From the NCBI RefSeq assembly GCF_002934605.1, contig NZ_PTJC01000006.1, positions 124,001-188,000 on the forward strand: 64,000 bases of DNA, read 5' to 3'. The stretch comes from Neolewinella xylanilytica. Lineage in GTDB: Bacteria; Bacteroidota; Bacteroidia; Chitinophagales; Saprospiraceae. The position numbers and the translations under genes are program-made. Below the pieces are notes generated by a model that saw only the letters and a program-made list of their open reading frames with translations, had not been told where the DNA came from and did not search any database. Below, piece by piece: positions 18,984 to 26,024 of the stretch (positions within the stretch are counted from its first letter, which is position 1; every line of letters begins with the position of its first letter).

Positions 18984-19454
18984 TCAGTAAGAATTGATGA
19001 GCGTGAAGGTATTGCCGTTCACGTCGACCGAATCACCGTTGTGCTTACCCTTTAGCGCCAGGAATAACGGGCTGTCGACCGAAATGCCCCGGTACTTTTT
19101 GCCGTTCACTTCAAACTCATCGCTCGCGGCACCGACGATGAAGCGGCCTTTGTCGGTTTCGATGATGTCACCGAGCTGGATTTCTTCGGTGGGCTCGATC
19201 TCGTCCAGATTAGAGAGCATATTGATATCATGCTGCAGGGCTTCCACCACGGAGGAGCGCGCCTCGACGCGGTTGATGGATTCGTCTACTTTGCCGTCTT
19301 CGAAGAGGTTTTCGGACTCCTCGTTGGTTTCTTCGGCTTCCTCCATGTCGGCCGTCTGCATGGACATCATGTTCTTGTAGGAATTTTCCTTCATGATCAG
19401 CAATTGGGCTACAACGGCTTTTTTCTCGGTCTCTTGCTCTTTGGTAAGTTTCAT
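18984..19454 (-). CDS. GreA/GreB-like protein (transcript-cleavage factor C-terminal fold)
   Basis: 156 residues from ATG 19454 (MKLTKEQETEKKAVVAQ). The N-terminal half is rich in Glu and Met and predicted helical, as the coiled-coil of Gre factors; an acidic patch (ADMEEAEETNEESENLFED) lies where the coiled-coil tip would be. The C-terminal half (IQLGDIIETDKGRFIVGAAS through SVDSPLFLALKGKHNGDSV) matches the FKBP-like domain that binds the RNA polymerase secondary channel rim. Bacteroidota often carry such a second, diverged Gre-like protein besides GreA. Whether it stimulates RNA cleavage is unknown. Upstream of the MazG-like gene in the same unit. Confidence 0.75.
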   Translation of the reverse strand: MKLTKEQETEKKAVVAQLLIMKENSYKNMMSMQTADMEEAEETNEESENLFEDGKVDESINRVEARSSVVEALQHDINMLSNLDEIEPTEEIQLGDIIETDKGRFIVGAASDEFEVNGKKYRGISVDSPLFLALKGKHNGDSVDVNGNTFTLINSY

Positions 19455-19868
19455 TGTGTATCGTTTATGGGTATTCCAACGGCTGAGGCCAACGCTTGTT
19501 TGCGGGCTAATCGGATAGGGGGACGAACATCCGCTTGCCACGACTGCTTGTATAACAAACTACCCACTTACGGGTGGGTAATCCAATTTCCCGTCGGAAA
19601 GTAGTAGATGCGCCGCTGAACCTGCCATCCCGGATAGGGGTCGCTGCTCAGCGTAGCAACGAAATTCCCTCGACTGGCGGTAATCGCGACTTTTCACAAC
19701 GCGTTGTGCATTCGCTCGCCTTATTTGTCATGTCTTTTGCTGGGTTTTTGGTTAATGTTCGGGCAAGCTGGTTTATCCGGCTTGCCTTTTTTCTAGCGGC
19801 CAAGTCGCCGTGCTCCAGTCTGCGGAGGCCAGGTCGCTTCGCTTCCGAACGGCAGTAGTGGCCAGTGA
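19455..19868. other. Intergenic stretch ending in an orphan terminator
   Basis: 414 bases between two minus-strand genes. No protein gene is supported. A stem TACCCAC..GTGGGTA is near 19565 and a strong plus-strand terminator lies at 19762-19792, although no plus-strand gene precedes it. A small RNA is therefore possible. Confidence 0.45.
19762..19792 (+). terminator. Intrinsic terminator without an obvious gene
   Basis: GGCAAGCTGG pairs with CCGGCTTGCC (10 bp, one G-U) around a TTTAT loop and is followed by TTTTTT. It works only in the plus direction, whereas both flanking genes are on the minus strand. Confidence 0.75.
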
Positions 19869-20186
19869 TTATTTCTGTTTGGCTACCCAGTCTACGTGGC
19901 GGCGGATGCGCTCGTCCGCGAGGAGGGCATCTTTGGTGTTGTAATCGCGGGCGAGTTCCTTTTCGTCGGGGATGAGCCGGTGGATTCCCTTGTGACATGG
20001 CCGGCAGATGGAGATGCGGCGGTGGGTCATCTCGTCTTTGGTAAAATGCTTCTGAAAGTAGCTTTTTCGGTGCACCGCACGCGGTATGAGGTGGTGCTCG
20101 GTGAGCGGTTTCGTGCGGCCGCATAGCTCACAGTCTCCGACAGGTCCCCGGAGACGATCGGTATAATTCTTTCCCTTACGCGGCAT
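19869..20186 (-). CDS. HNH endonuclease-type small protein
   Basis: 105 residues from ATG 20186 (MPRKGKNYTDRLRGPVGDC). A zinc-ribbon-like CELCGRTKPLTEHHLIPRAV carries the first Cys pair and the HH catalytic part, and ISICRPCHKGIHRLI carries the second Cys pair and the final His. This is a compact HNH nuclease fold. Similar small HNH proteins occur widely in Bacteroidota outside restriction systems; their role is not established. It follows polA by 146 bases in the same direction. A TTG two codons upstream is an alternative start. Confidence 0.8.
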   Translation of the reverse strand: MPRKGKNYTDRLRGPVGDCELCGRTKPLTEHHLIPRAVHRKSYFQKHFTKDEMTHRRISICRPCHKGIHRLIPDEKELARDYNTKDALLADERIRRHVDWVAKQK

Positions 20187-20235
20187 ACTCAACTAACAGG
20201 AAAAACCAGCAAGGGTTATTGCCTACCGGGTTGGA

Positions 20236-20335
20236 GGCGGTCTACCAGGTGCGCAGCCCCGTCTACCAAGCACGGAAGCGGAGCGACCGTGCGTCTCCAG
20301 GGCCGCAGGCCCGTCTAGCGCAAGCGCGAGCGCTA
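20236..20335. repeat. Series of small hairpins, each led by a CGTCT word, between polA and the HNH gene
   Basis: Within 100 bases there are GCACGG..CCGTGC (20270-20292), GGGCC-GCA-GGCCC (20300-20312) and TAGCGC..GCGCTA (20316-20335), each preceded by GTCT(A/C). A weaker pair precedes them. The last one touches the polA stop. They look like adjacent REP-like hairpins with different stems and a shared linker. Confidence 0.6.
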
Positions 20336-23149
20336 ATGCGCTTCCAGCCAGTTCTCCCCAACCCCCGTCTCCACCACGATCGGCACGTCCAGGTTAGGAA
20401 TCGCCTCCCGCATAAGTTCTTCGATGAGCGGGGTCACCTTTTCCACCTCGTCGCGGGGCGCGTCGAAGACCAGTTCGTCGTGTACCTGCAGGATCATCCG
20501 GGTGCGGAAGTTTTGTTCCCGCAGGGCTTTGTGAATCCGGATCATGGCGATCTTGATCATGTCGGCGGCGGTACCCTGGATCGGAGTGTTCATGGCCATG
20601 CGCTCGGCCAGGGCGCGGGCTACGCCGCTGCGGCTATTGATGTCCCGGAGGCCCCGCTTGCGCCCGAGTAGGGTAGCCACGTAGCCTTCTTCTTTCGCTT
20701 GCTCGACCGCGCCGTTCATGAACTCCTTGAGGCCGGTGAACCGCTCGTAGTAGTTGGCGATGAGCTGGCTGGCTTCCGCCCGGCTGATCTCCAGTTCCTG
20801 CGTTAGCCGCTGTGCTCCGGCCCCGTACAGGATGGCGAAGTTGATCGTCTTGGCCTGGTAGCGTTGTACCCGCGTGACTTCCTCGTAGGGCACGTCGAAG
20901 ATCAGGGCGGCCGTGGCGGTGTGGATATCCTTGCCGGTCTTAAAGGCGTCGAGCATGCCCTCGTCCTTACTCAGGGCCGCGACCAGGCGAAGTTCGATCT
21001 GGGAGTAATCGGAGGCTAATAGTACATGGTCCTTATCACGGGGGATAAACGCCTTTCGCACCTCGGCGCCCTCCGGCGTGCGTACCGGGATGTTCTGCAG
21101 GTTCGGGTTAGCGCTGCTGAGGCGCCCGGTGGCCGCGATCGTTTGGTTGAAGCTGGAATGGATACGCCCATCCTCGTTCATCAGCAGGGGCAGGGCATCG
21201 ACGTAGGTGCCGAGCAACTTGCTCAGGCTGCGGTGGCGCAGGATTTCCTTCACGATGGGAAACTCGGCACTCACCTCCGCCAGCGTGGCCTCGTCCGTTT
21301 TATACTGGCCGGTTTTCGTCTTACTGCCTTTGTACGGTACGCCCATGCGGCCGAAGAGAATCTCTCCGATCTGCTTTGGCGAGCCGATGTTGAACTCCGA
21401 ACCGGCCATTTTGAAGATCTCCCGCTCGATGGACTGAAGCTCTTCCGTCAGGGTCTTGCTGTATTCCTGCAGGAACGCTCCGTCGACGTTGATACCTTCC
21501 AGCTCGATGTCCCGCAGCACCGGAATGAGGGGGGCTTCCACCGTTTCGTACAATTCCACCAGTTCCTCTTCCTCCAACTCGGGCCACAGGGCGTGGTACA
21601 GCCGCAGGGTGATGTCGGCGTCTTCACAGGCGTAGGGGACGACCTTTTCGACGGGCACTTGCCGCATGGTCAGTTGCTTCTTGCCCTTCCCGATCAGCGA
21701 CTCGATGGGCACCGGCTTGTAGTTCAGGTATTCCTCACTGAGGATATCCATCTTGTGGCGCTGGTCCGGATGCAGGAGGTAGTGCATGACCATGGTGTCC
21801 AGCAACTTGCCCTTCACGGGGGCTCCGTAACGTTCCAGCACGATCATGTCGTACTTCATATTCTGGCCTACCTTGTCGATGGCTTCGTCGGCCAGGAGGG
21901 GAGCGAACTCGGCTACTATGGCCTCGGCCTCTTTGCGGTCTTCCGGCACGGGTACGTAGTAAGCTGCTCCGCTTTTCCAGGCGAAGGACATCCCGACGAG
22001 TTCGGCGGTGGTCGGGTCCACGCTCGTCGTTTCCGTGTCGAAAGAAATTAAGGATTGGTTCCGTAATTCCTTCAGCAGGGCGGCGCGTTCCTCGGGGCTT
22101 TCCACCTTTCGGTAGTCGTGTTCCGTGTTGCCGATGTGTTGGTCGGCGATGGCGTGGGCGGGGGGCTGCTTGAAGTTTTTCCTTTGCGGCGCGGACGCAG
22201 GTGCGGCGCTGGCCGGGGAGGCGAACAAATCCCCCTGGGAAGAAGCCTTTTCCGGCTCATCGGCGATTCCGAGAATCTCGTTGGCGATGGAACGGAATTC
22301 CAATTCGCGGAAAACGTCCGTCAGGTAATCCCGGTCGAAGTCCTCGATGAGGTAGGCCTCCGGATCGAACTGAATGGGCACGTCCTGAATGATCGTGGCC
22401 AGCCGCTTGCTCAGGATGGCCTGCTCCCGGTACTCCCGGAGCCGCTCCTGGTTCTTCCCCTTTATTTTGTCGGTGCTGTCCAGTAGCTTTTCCATGCTGC
22501 CGAATTCGCTGATGAACTTGGCGGCCGTCTTCGGACCGATGCCGGGTACGCCGGGGATGTTGTCCACCGAGTCGCCCATCAGTCCGAGCATGTCGATCAC
22601 CTGCTCGGGGTGCTGGATGTCCCACTTTTTCTTGATGTCTTCGACGCCCAGGATCTCCACCCCGTTGCCCATCCGGCTGGGTTTGTACATCAGGATGTTT
22701 TCCTCCACGAGTTGGCCGTAGTCCTTGTCGGGGGTGACCATATAGACTTTGTACCCCGCCCGCGCCGCTTGCTTAGACAGCGTGCCGATCACGTCGTCGG
22801 CCTCGAAGTTCGGCACGATGATGATCGGGATCTTGAAGGCCTGCAGGATCTGGTGGATGTAGGGAAAGGCAATACCGATATCCTCGGGCTGTTCCTCCCG
22901 GTTGGCCTTATAGTCGGCCGCCAGCTCGTTGCGGAAGGTGGGGCCGTCAGGATCGAATACCACGGCCAGGTGGGTAGGCTCCTGGTTTTTCATCAGGTCC
23001 CACAGGGTACGGGTGAAGCCGTGCATCGCGGAGGTGTTGACCCCCTTGGAATTGATCAGCGGCCGGTTGATGAACGCAAAGTGCGCGCGGTAGACCAGGG
23101 CGTGGCCGTCGAGGAGAAAAAGACGCTTGTCGGTGGCGGGATTCGGCAT
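20333..23149 (-). CDS. polA: DNA polymerase I
   Basis: 938 residues from ATG 23149 (MPNPATDKRLFLLDGHALVYR). Residues 1-~300 form the 5'-3' exonuclease (VVFDPDGPTFRNELAADYK, NFEADDVIGTL, GDSVDNIPGVPGIGPKTA). Residues ~370-550 form a 3'-5' exonuclease with the proofreading acidic residues present (SFDTETTSVDP, KYDMIVLE). The polymerase part has motif A DYSQIELRLVAALS, motif B RYQAKTINFAILYG and motif C QVHDELVFDAP. A low-complexity Ala/Pro/Gln linker lies near residue 310-340. It fills gaps and removes Okazaki primers. An in-frame start 14 codons upstream is possible, but the chosen ATG follows a TATCTTCG near-consensus box by 4 bases. Confidence 0.98.
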   Translation of the reverse strand: MPNPATDKRLFLLDGHALVYRAHFAFINRPLINSKGVNTSAMHGFTRTLWDLMKNQEPTHLAVVFDPDGPTFRNELAADYKANREEQPEDIGIAFPYIHQILQAFKIPIIIVPNFEADDVIGTLSKQAARAGYKVYMVTPDKDYGQLVEENILMYKPSRMGNGVEILGVEDIKKKWDIQHPEQVIDMLGLMGDSVDNIPGVPGIGPKTAAKFISEFGSMEKLLDSTDKIKGKNQERLREYREQAILSKRLATIIQDVPIQFDPEAYLIEDFDRDYLTDVFRELEFRSIANEILGIADEPEKASSQGDLFASPASAAPASAPQRKNFKQPPAHAIADQHIGNTEHDYRKVESPEERAALLKELRNQSLISFDTETTSVDPTTAELVGMSFAWKSGAAYYVPVPEDRKEAEAIVAEFAPLLADEAIDKVGQNMKYDMIVLERYGAPVKGKLLDTMVMHYLLHPDQRHKMDILSEEYLNYKPVPIESLIGKGKKQLTMRQVPVEKVVPYACEDADITLRLYHALWPELEEEELVELYETVEAPLIPVLRDIELEGINVDGAFLQEYSKTLTEELQSIEREIFKMAGSEFNIGSPKQIGEILFGRMGVPYKGSKTKTGQYKTDEATLAEVSAEFPIVKEILRHRSLSKLLGTYVDALPLLMNEDGRIHSSFNQTIAATGRLSSANPNLQNIPVRTPEGAEVRKAFIPRDKDHVLLASDYSQIELRLVAALSKDEGMLDAFKTGKDIHTATAALIFDVPYEEVTRVQRYQAKTINFAILYGAGAQRLTQELEISRAEASQLIANYYERFTGLKEFMNGAVEQAKEEGYVATLLGRKRGLRDINSRSGVARALAERMAMNTPIQGTAADMIKIAMIRIHKALREQNFRTRMILQVHDELVFDAPRDEVEKVTPLIEELMREAIPNLDVPIVVETGVGENWLEAH

Positions 23150-23221
23150 GGGGCGAAGATAGGGATAGCTACCGCTTAGCGTCGCCGCCACTGCCCGGGT
23201 GAGAAACGAAAACAGAAAAAA

Positions 23222-23269
23222 GATAGTATTACTATCAACTTAGCGATTATTAGTATGTTCCATTACTAA
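23222..23269. promoter_or_regulatory. Two operator-like palindromes between polA and the GPxYKN gene
   Basis: GATAGTA-T-TACTATC (23222-23236) is a perfect inverted repeat; TTAGTA-N8-TACTAA (23250-23269) is a second with related half-sites. They lie in the divergent promoter region, 10 to 57 bases upstream of the ATG at 23279. The binding factor is unknown. Confidence 0.45.
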
Positions 23270-23278
23270 AATCATACC

Positions 23279-23668
23279 ATGAAACGCGACAATCCCTTAC
23301 CCTTCCTCATCATCCTACTCAGTCTCCTTACGGTAAGTGCCGTATCCACCGCCCAGTCGACTCCAGAAGTCGTTGACAGCGTGTCGCAGGACGGTGCCGA
23401 TGTCGAGGAGCTGGAGCGAATTGAAGAACTGGTGACTTACGGTCCCCACTATAAAAATCCCAACGCCGCCGGCCGCTTGCTTACGCTTAATCGTGCCGTA
23501 CCGCCCCTCCCGGCCGACTACGCGCCGGTACGCCTGACGGGCCCCGTCTATAAAAACCTGCTGCCGGGCAATCGCCCCGCTCCCACCACTACCATCACGC
23601 GAGAGGAGGAGGAGCAGCTAACCGGCCCGCGCTACAAAAACCGGGGCGCTAAAACGGGAAATCTATAA
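23279..23668 (+). CDS. Small secreted protein with three GPxYKN repeats, function unknown
   Basis: 129 residues. Residues 1-26 form a signal peptide (FLIILLSLLTVSAVSTAQ). The mature part carries three copies of a Gly-Pro-x-Tyr-Lys-Asn motif: TYGPHYKNPNA (near 55), LTGPVYKNLLPG (near 90) and LTGPRYKNRGA (near 117). They are separated by proline- and threonine-rich linkers and one acidic run (REEEEQ). I do not recognise the family. Regular spacing of ~30 residues suggests a short repeat that binds something or is processed. It sits 60 bases ahead of a membrane sensor-like gene in the same direction, so the two may be co-transcribed. Possible regulation by the palindromes just upstream. Confidence 0.7.
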   Translation: MKRDNPLPFLIILLSLLTVSAVSTAQSTPEVVDSVSQDGADVEELERIEELVTYGPHYKNPNAAGRLLTLNRAVPPLPADYAPVRLTGPVYKNLLPGNRPAPTTTITREEEEQLTGPRYKNRGAKTGNL

Positions 23669-23728
23669 CGTCTTACTTCGGACCGGCGGCCCGTTCCTGC
23701 TTCCTGTCGTTCCCTCAACCCTCCTGAC

Positions 23729-24340
23729 ATGACTCTCTTCGAGAAAACTAAATGGGTACTGGGTATCGTGCTGGTTTTTTTGCTGGTACTCACTACTAAC
23801 CTGATCGACCGGAGAAACTTTCGGGACGTGAAGGCGTCGATCGAGGCAATCTATGCGGACCGCCTGGTCGCCCAGGATATCCTATTCGAAATCTACAAGG
23901 TGATCAACCGCAAGGAGCTGGTATATTCCACCCAGGATCCCGCTGACCTCGGTGACGTCGTCGGCGCCGACCAGGAAAGGATCGCTACGGCGGTCGATCG
24001 CTTTGCCGCTACTCGGCTGACCGAAAGAGAAACTTTGCTCTTCAACCAGCTGAGGGAAAACCTGACCGATCTCAGTGGGGTAGAGAAAGACCTTCCTACC
24101 GGCACGGCTTCCCGCCGCGAAGTGATCGAGGCCGTTCACCGCGTGGAGGAAACCCTGGACGAACTCACCGCCATTCAGATGCAGGAAGGACGCCGGCAAT
24201 TGTTGATGGGCCAGGAGGCCATCAGCTCATCCGATTTATTTACCCAATTGGAGATCGGCGCCCTGGTCATCCTGGCGTTGGGCGTTCAGGTCATCATTCT
24301 TTATTCACCCGGTTCCGAGCAGCGGCGGTCGGTCGACTAA
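23729..24340 (+). CDS. Membrane protein with 4-helix-bundle (MCP-type) sensor domain, no output domain
   Basis: 203 residues. One membrane helix at the N-terminus (WVLGIVLVFLLVLTTNLID, ~9-27) and one near the C-terminus (LEIGALVILALGVQVIILYS, ~173-192) flank a ~145-residue, mostly helical, charged periplasmic domain beginning RRNFRDVKASIEAIYADRL, which resembles the four-helix-bundle ligand domain of chemoreceptors. Only ~11 residues follow the second helix, so HAMP and signalling domains are missing. Similar stand-alone 4HB proteins are found in Bacteroidota; they might act with a separate partner. A strong terminator follows, so the unit is at most this gene and the GPxYKN gene. Confidence 0.75.
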   Translation: MTLFEKTKWVLGIVLVFLLVLTTNLIDRRNFRDVKASIEAIYADRLVAQDILFEIYKVINRKELVYSTQDPADLGDVVGADQERIATAVDRFAATRLTERETLLFNQLRENLTDLSGVEKDLPTGTASRREVIEAVHRVEETLDELTAIQMQEGRRQLLMGQEAISSSDLFTQLEIGALVILALGVQVIILYSPGSEQRRSVD

Positions 24341-24385
24341 CTCCCCGATACCGCATCCAGCACTTCGGAGCTTTACAAAACAGTA

Positions 24386-24417
24386 GGCCAGCCCCCATCC
24401 GGGAGCTGGCCTTTTTT
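24386..24417 (+). terminator. Intrinsic terminator
   Basis: GGCCAGC..GCTGGCC stem (extended by CCC/GGG with one bulge) followed by TTTTTT, 45 bases after the stop of the 4-helix-bundle gene. Confidence 0.88.
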
Positions 24418-24455
24418 CATCGGCAGGGTAGTGCTTTCTACCGGCCGAGCAGCCA

Positions 24456-25838
24456 TCATTGGTAGTCTACCGCCACGGCGATCAAAAGCCCGATCCAGGC
24501 CCAGACGAGCAGGATTCCCGTCAGCGGCAACACGAATCGCAACCACCGGTCAAAGGGAACCCGGCAGACCCCGAGCATGGCAACCAGGCCGCCGAGGGAG
24601 GGATTGAACAGGTTGGTCACCCCGTCGCCGATCTGGAAGGCTAGGATCGCGATTTGGGGGCTGAGATCAAGTGCGCGACCGAGGGGGATCATGACGGGTA
24701 GCGTAGCCAGGGCCTGTCCGCTGCCGCTGGGAATGAGGAGGTTGATACCGCTTTGTCCGATCGACATCCCGATCGCGGAGGCGTAGGTGGGTAAGCCGTC
24801 CAGTGCCTCGGCCAGTCCGTAGCTGATGGTGTCCTGGATCTGACCCTGCTCCATGATCACCTTTACGGTGGCGGCCATCCCGATGATAAAGGTGGCCGGG
24901 GCCATCTCCGCTACCGATTTCATGCCGGCGTCCGTCACTTCCCGCGCACTGAGTCCGCTGGTTGCGGCGCAAACGACCATCACGATCAGGAAGACGGCGG
25001 ATATCTCGTTGATGCCGAAGTGCCAGCGAAACACCCCGAATAGCACGAACCCCAGTCCCGCCAGGAAAACGGACAGTAACCACCAGTTGCGACGGCTGAT
25101 CCGGTACTGATCGAGGGGTTGGGACAGGGCGAGGCCCGAGGTATCCAGGCCTACTCCGATCCCGCGCTCCGGCGCCCCCCTTATTTTACGGAAGTACCGC
25201 ACGTTGTAGTAGGCGGTGATGGCCAGCGCGCCGAAGCAGAGGACGCTGCGCAATTCCCAGCCGCTGAAGAGCGGCAAGCCGGCGATCTCGTGTCCGATGC
25301 CCACGGTATACGGATTGATGGGGGAGAGCCCGAAGGCCACCGTCATCCCGCCGAGGCTAACCCCGGCCGCCAGGATCAGGTCGCCACCGAGTGCCAGCAC
25401 GACGACTACCGCGATGGGCACCGTAGCGATGTTGTTTTCGTAGCCCACCATGACGCCGAGGAGGCCGTAGACGAAGGTGAGTAGCACCAGCAGCAGTTCC
25501 GACCGTTGTTTGCCCATGCGGTAGACGAGCCTGCCGACGGCGTTCTCGATGGTTTGCGTTCGTTCCAACACCGAAAACATCAGGGCACTGGCGAGGCAGA
25601 TAAAGATGACCGGTGTGGCCAGGCGATAGCCCTCGGGAAAGGCCCGGAACATCTCGAAGGGACCGACGGGGGTGGGGGAGACTTCCGTAAAACTGCCGGG
25701 GACCACCCGGTACTGGCCGTTGACTTCCACGCGCTCGTAGAGGCCGGCGGGCAGGACGTACGTCATGATCGTCACCACTACGATGATCGCGAAGAGCATG
25801 ATTAGGGGCGGGGGGATCCGGGTGAAAAGTCGGCGCAT
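24456..25838 (-). CDS. YfcC-family (DcuC/ArcD superfamily) membrane carrier
   Basis: 460 residues with about 12 hydrophobic helices. The start MRRLFTRIPPPLIMLFAIIVVVTIMTYVLPAG is the typical beginning of the C4-dicarboxylate/arginine-ornithine carrier family. Also seen are MVGYENNIATVPIAVVVV and the paired re-entrant-type segments GLSPINPYTVGIGHEIAGLP and QSGINLLIPSGSGQALATLP with FQIGDGVTNLFNPSLGGLVA. Family members move carboxylates, short peptides or amino acids across the inner membrane, driven by ion gradients or exchange. The substrate cannot be assigned. The gene lies alone behind a set of palindromic sites, so it is probably controlled by a dedicated regulator. Confidence 0.85.
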   Translation of the reverse strand: MRRLFTRIPPPLIMLFAIIVVVTIMTYVLPAGLYERVEVNGQYRVVPGSFTEVSPTPVGPFEMFRAFPEGYRLATPVIFICLASALMFSVLERTQTIENAVGRLVYRMGKQRSELLLVLLTFVYGLLGVMVGYENNIATVPIAVVVVLALGGDLILAAGVSLGGMTVAFGLSPINPYTVGIGHEIAGLPLFSGWELRSVLCFGALAITAYYNVRYFRKIRGAPERGIGVGLDTSGLALSQPLDQYRISRRNWWLLSVFLAGLGFVLFGVFRWHFGINEISAVFLIVMVVCAATSGLSAREVTDAGMKSVAEMAPATFIIGMAATVKVIMEQGQIQDTISYGLAEALDGLPTYASAIGMSIGQSGINLLIPSGSGQALATLPVMIPLGRALDLSPQIAILAFQIGDGVTNLFNPSLGGLVAMLGVCRVPFDRWLRFVLPLTGILLVWAWIGLLIAVAVDYQ

Positions 25839-25855
25839 CGGCGTAAAGTACGACC

Positions 25856-25908
25856 TGACACATCGGATGTGTCACGACCTGACACATCCGATGTCTGACA
25901 AAATGTCA
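25856..25908. promoter_or_regulatory. Three operator-like palindromes upstream of the YfcC-type carrier
   Basis: TGACACATC-G-GATGTGTCA (25856-25874) is a perfect 19-base palindrome. A second copy TGACACATC-C-GATGTCTGA (25880-25898) has two changes, and TGACA-AAA-TGTCA (25896-25908) shares the half-site. The first lies 18 bases upstream of the carrier start, where a repressor or activator could act. The half-site TGACA resembles Crp/Fnr or HcpR-type sites, but the factor is unknown. Confidence 0.65.
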
Positions 25909-26024
25909 CCATGCCCGGATTTCCTCATTAAATCCGGGATGTTAATCTCCCGCCACCTTGTGAAAAGCTTCTCAATAGGTAGAAAAGGCAGCGACGATCG
26001 TGTAACCGCATCAAGCGCCCATCG

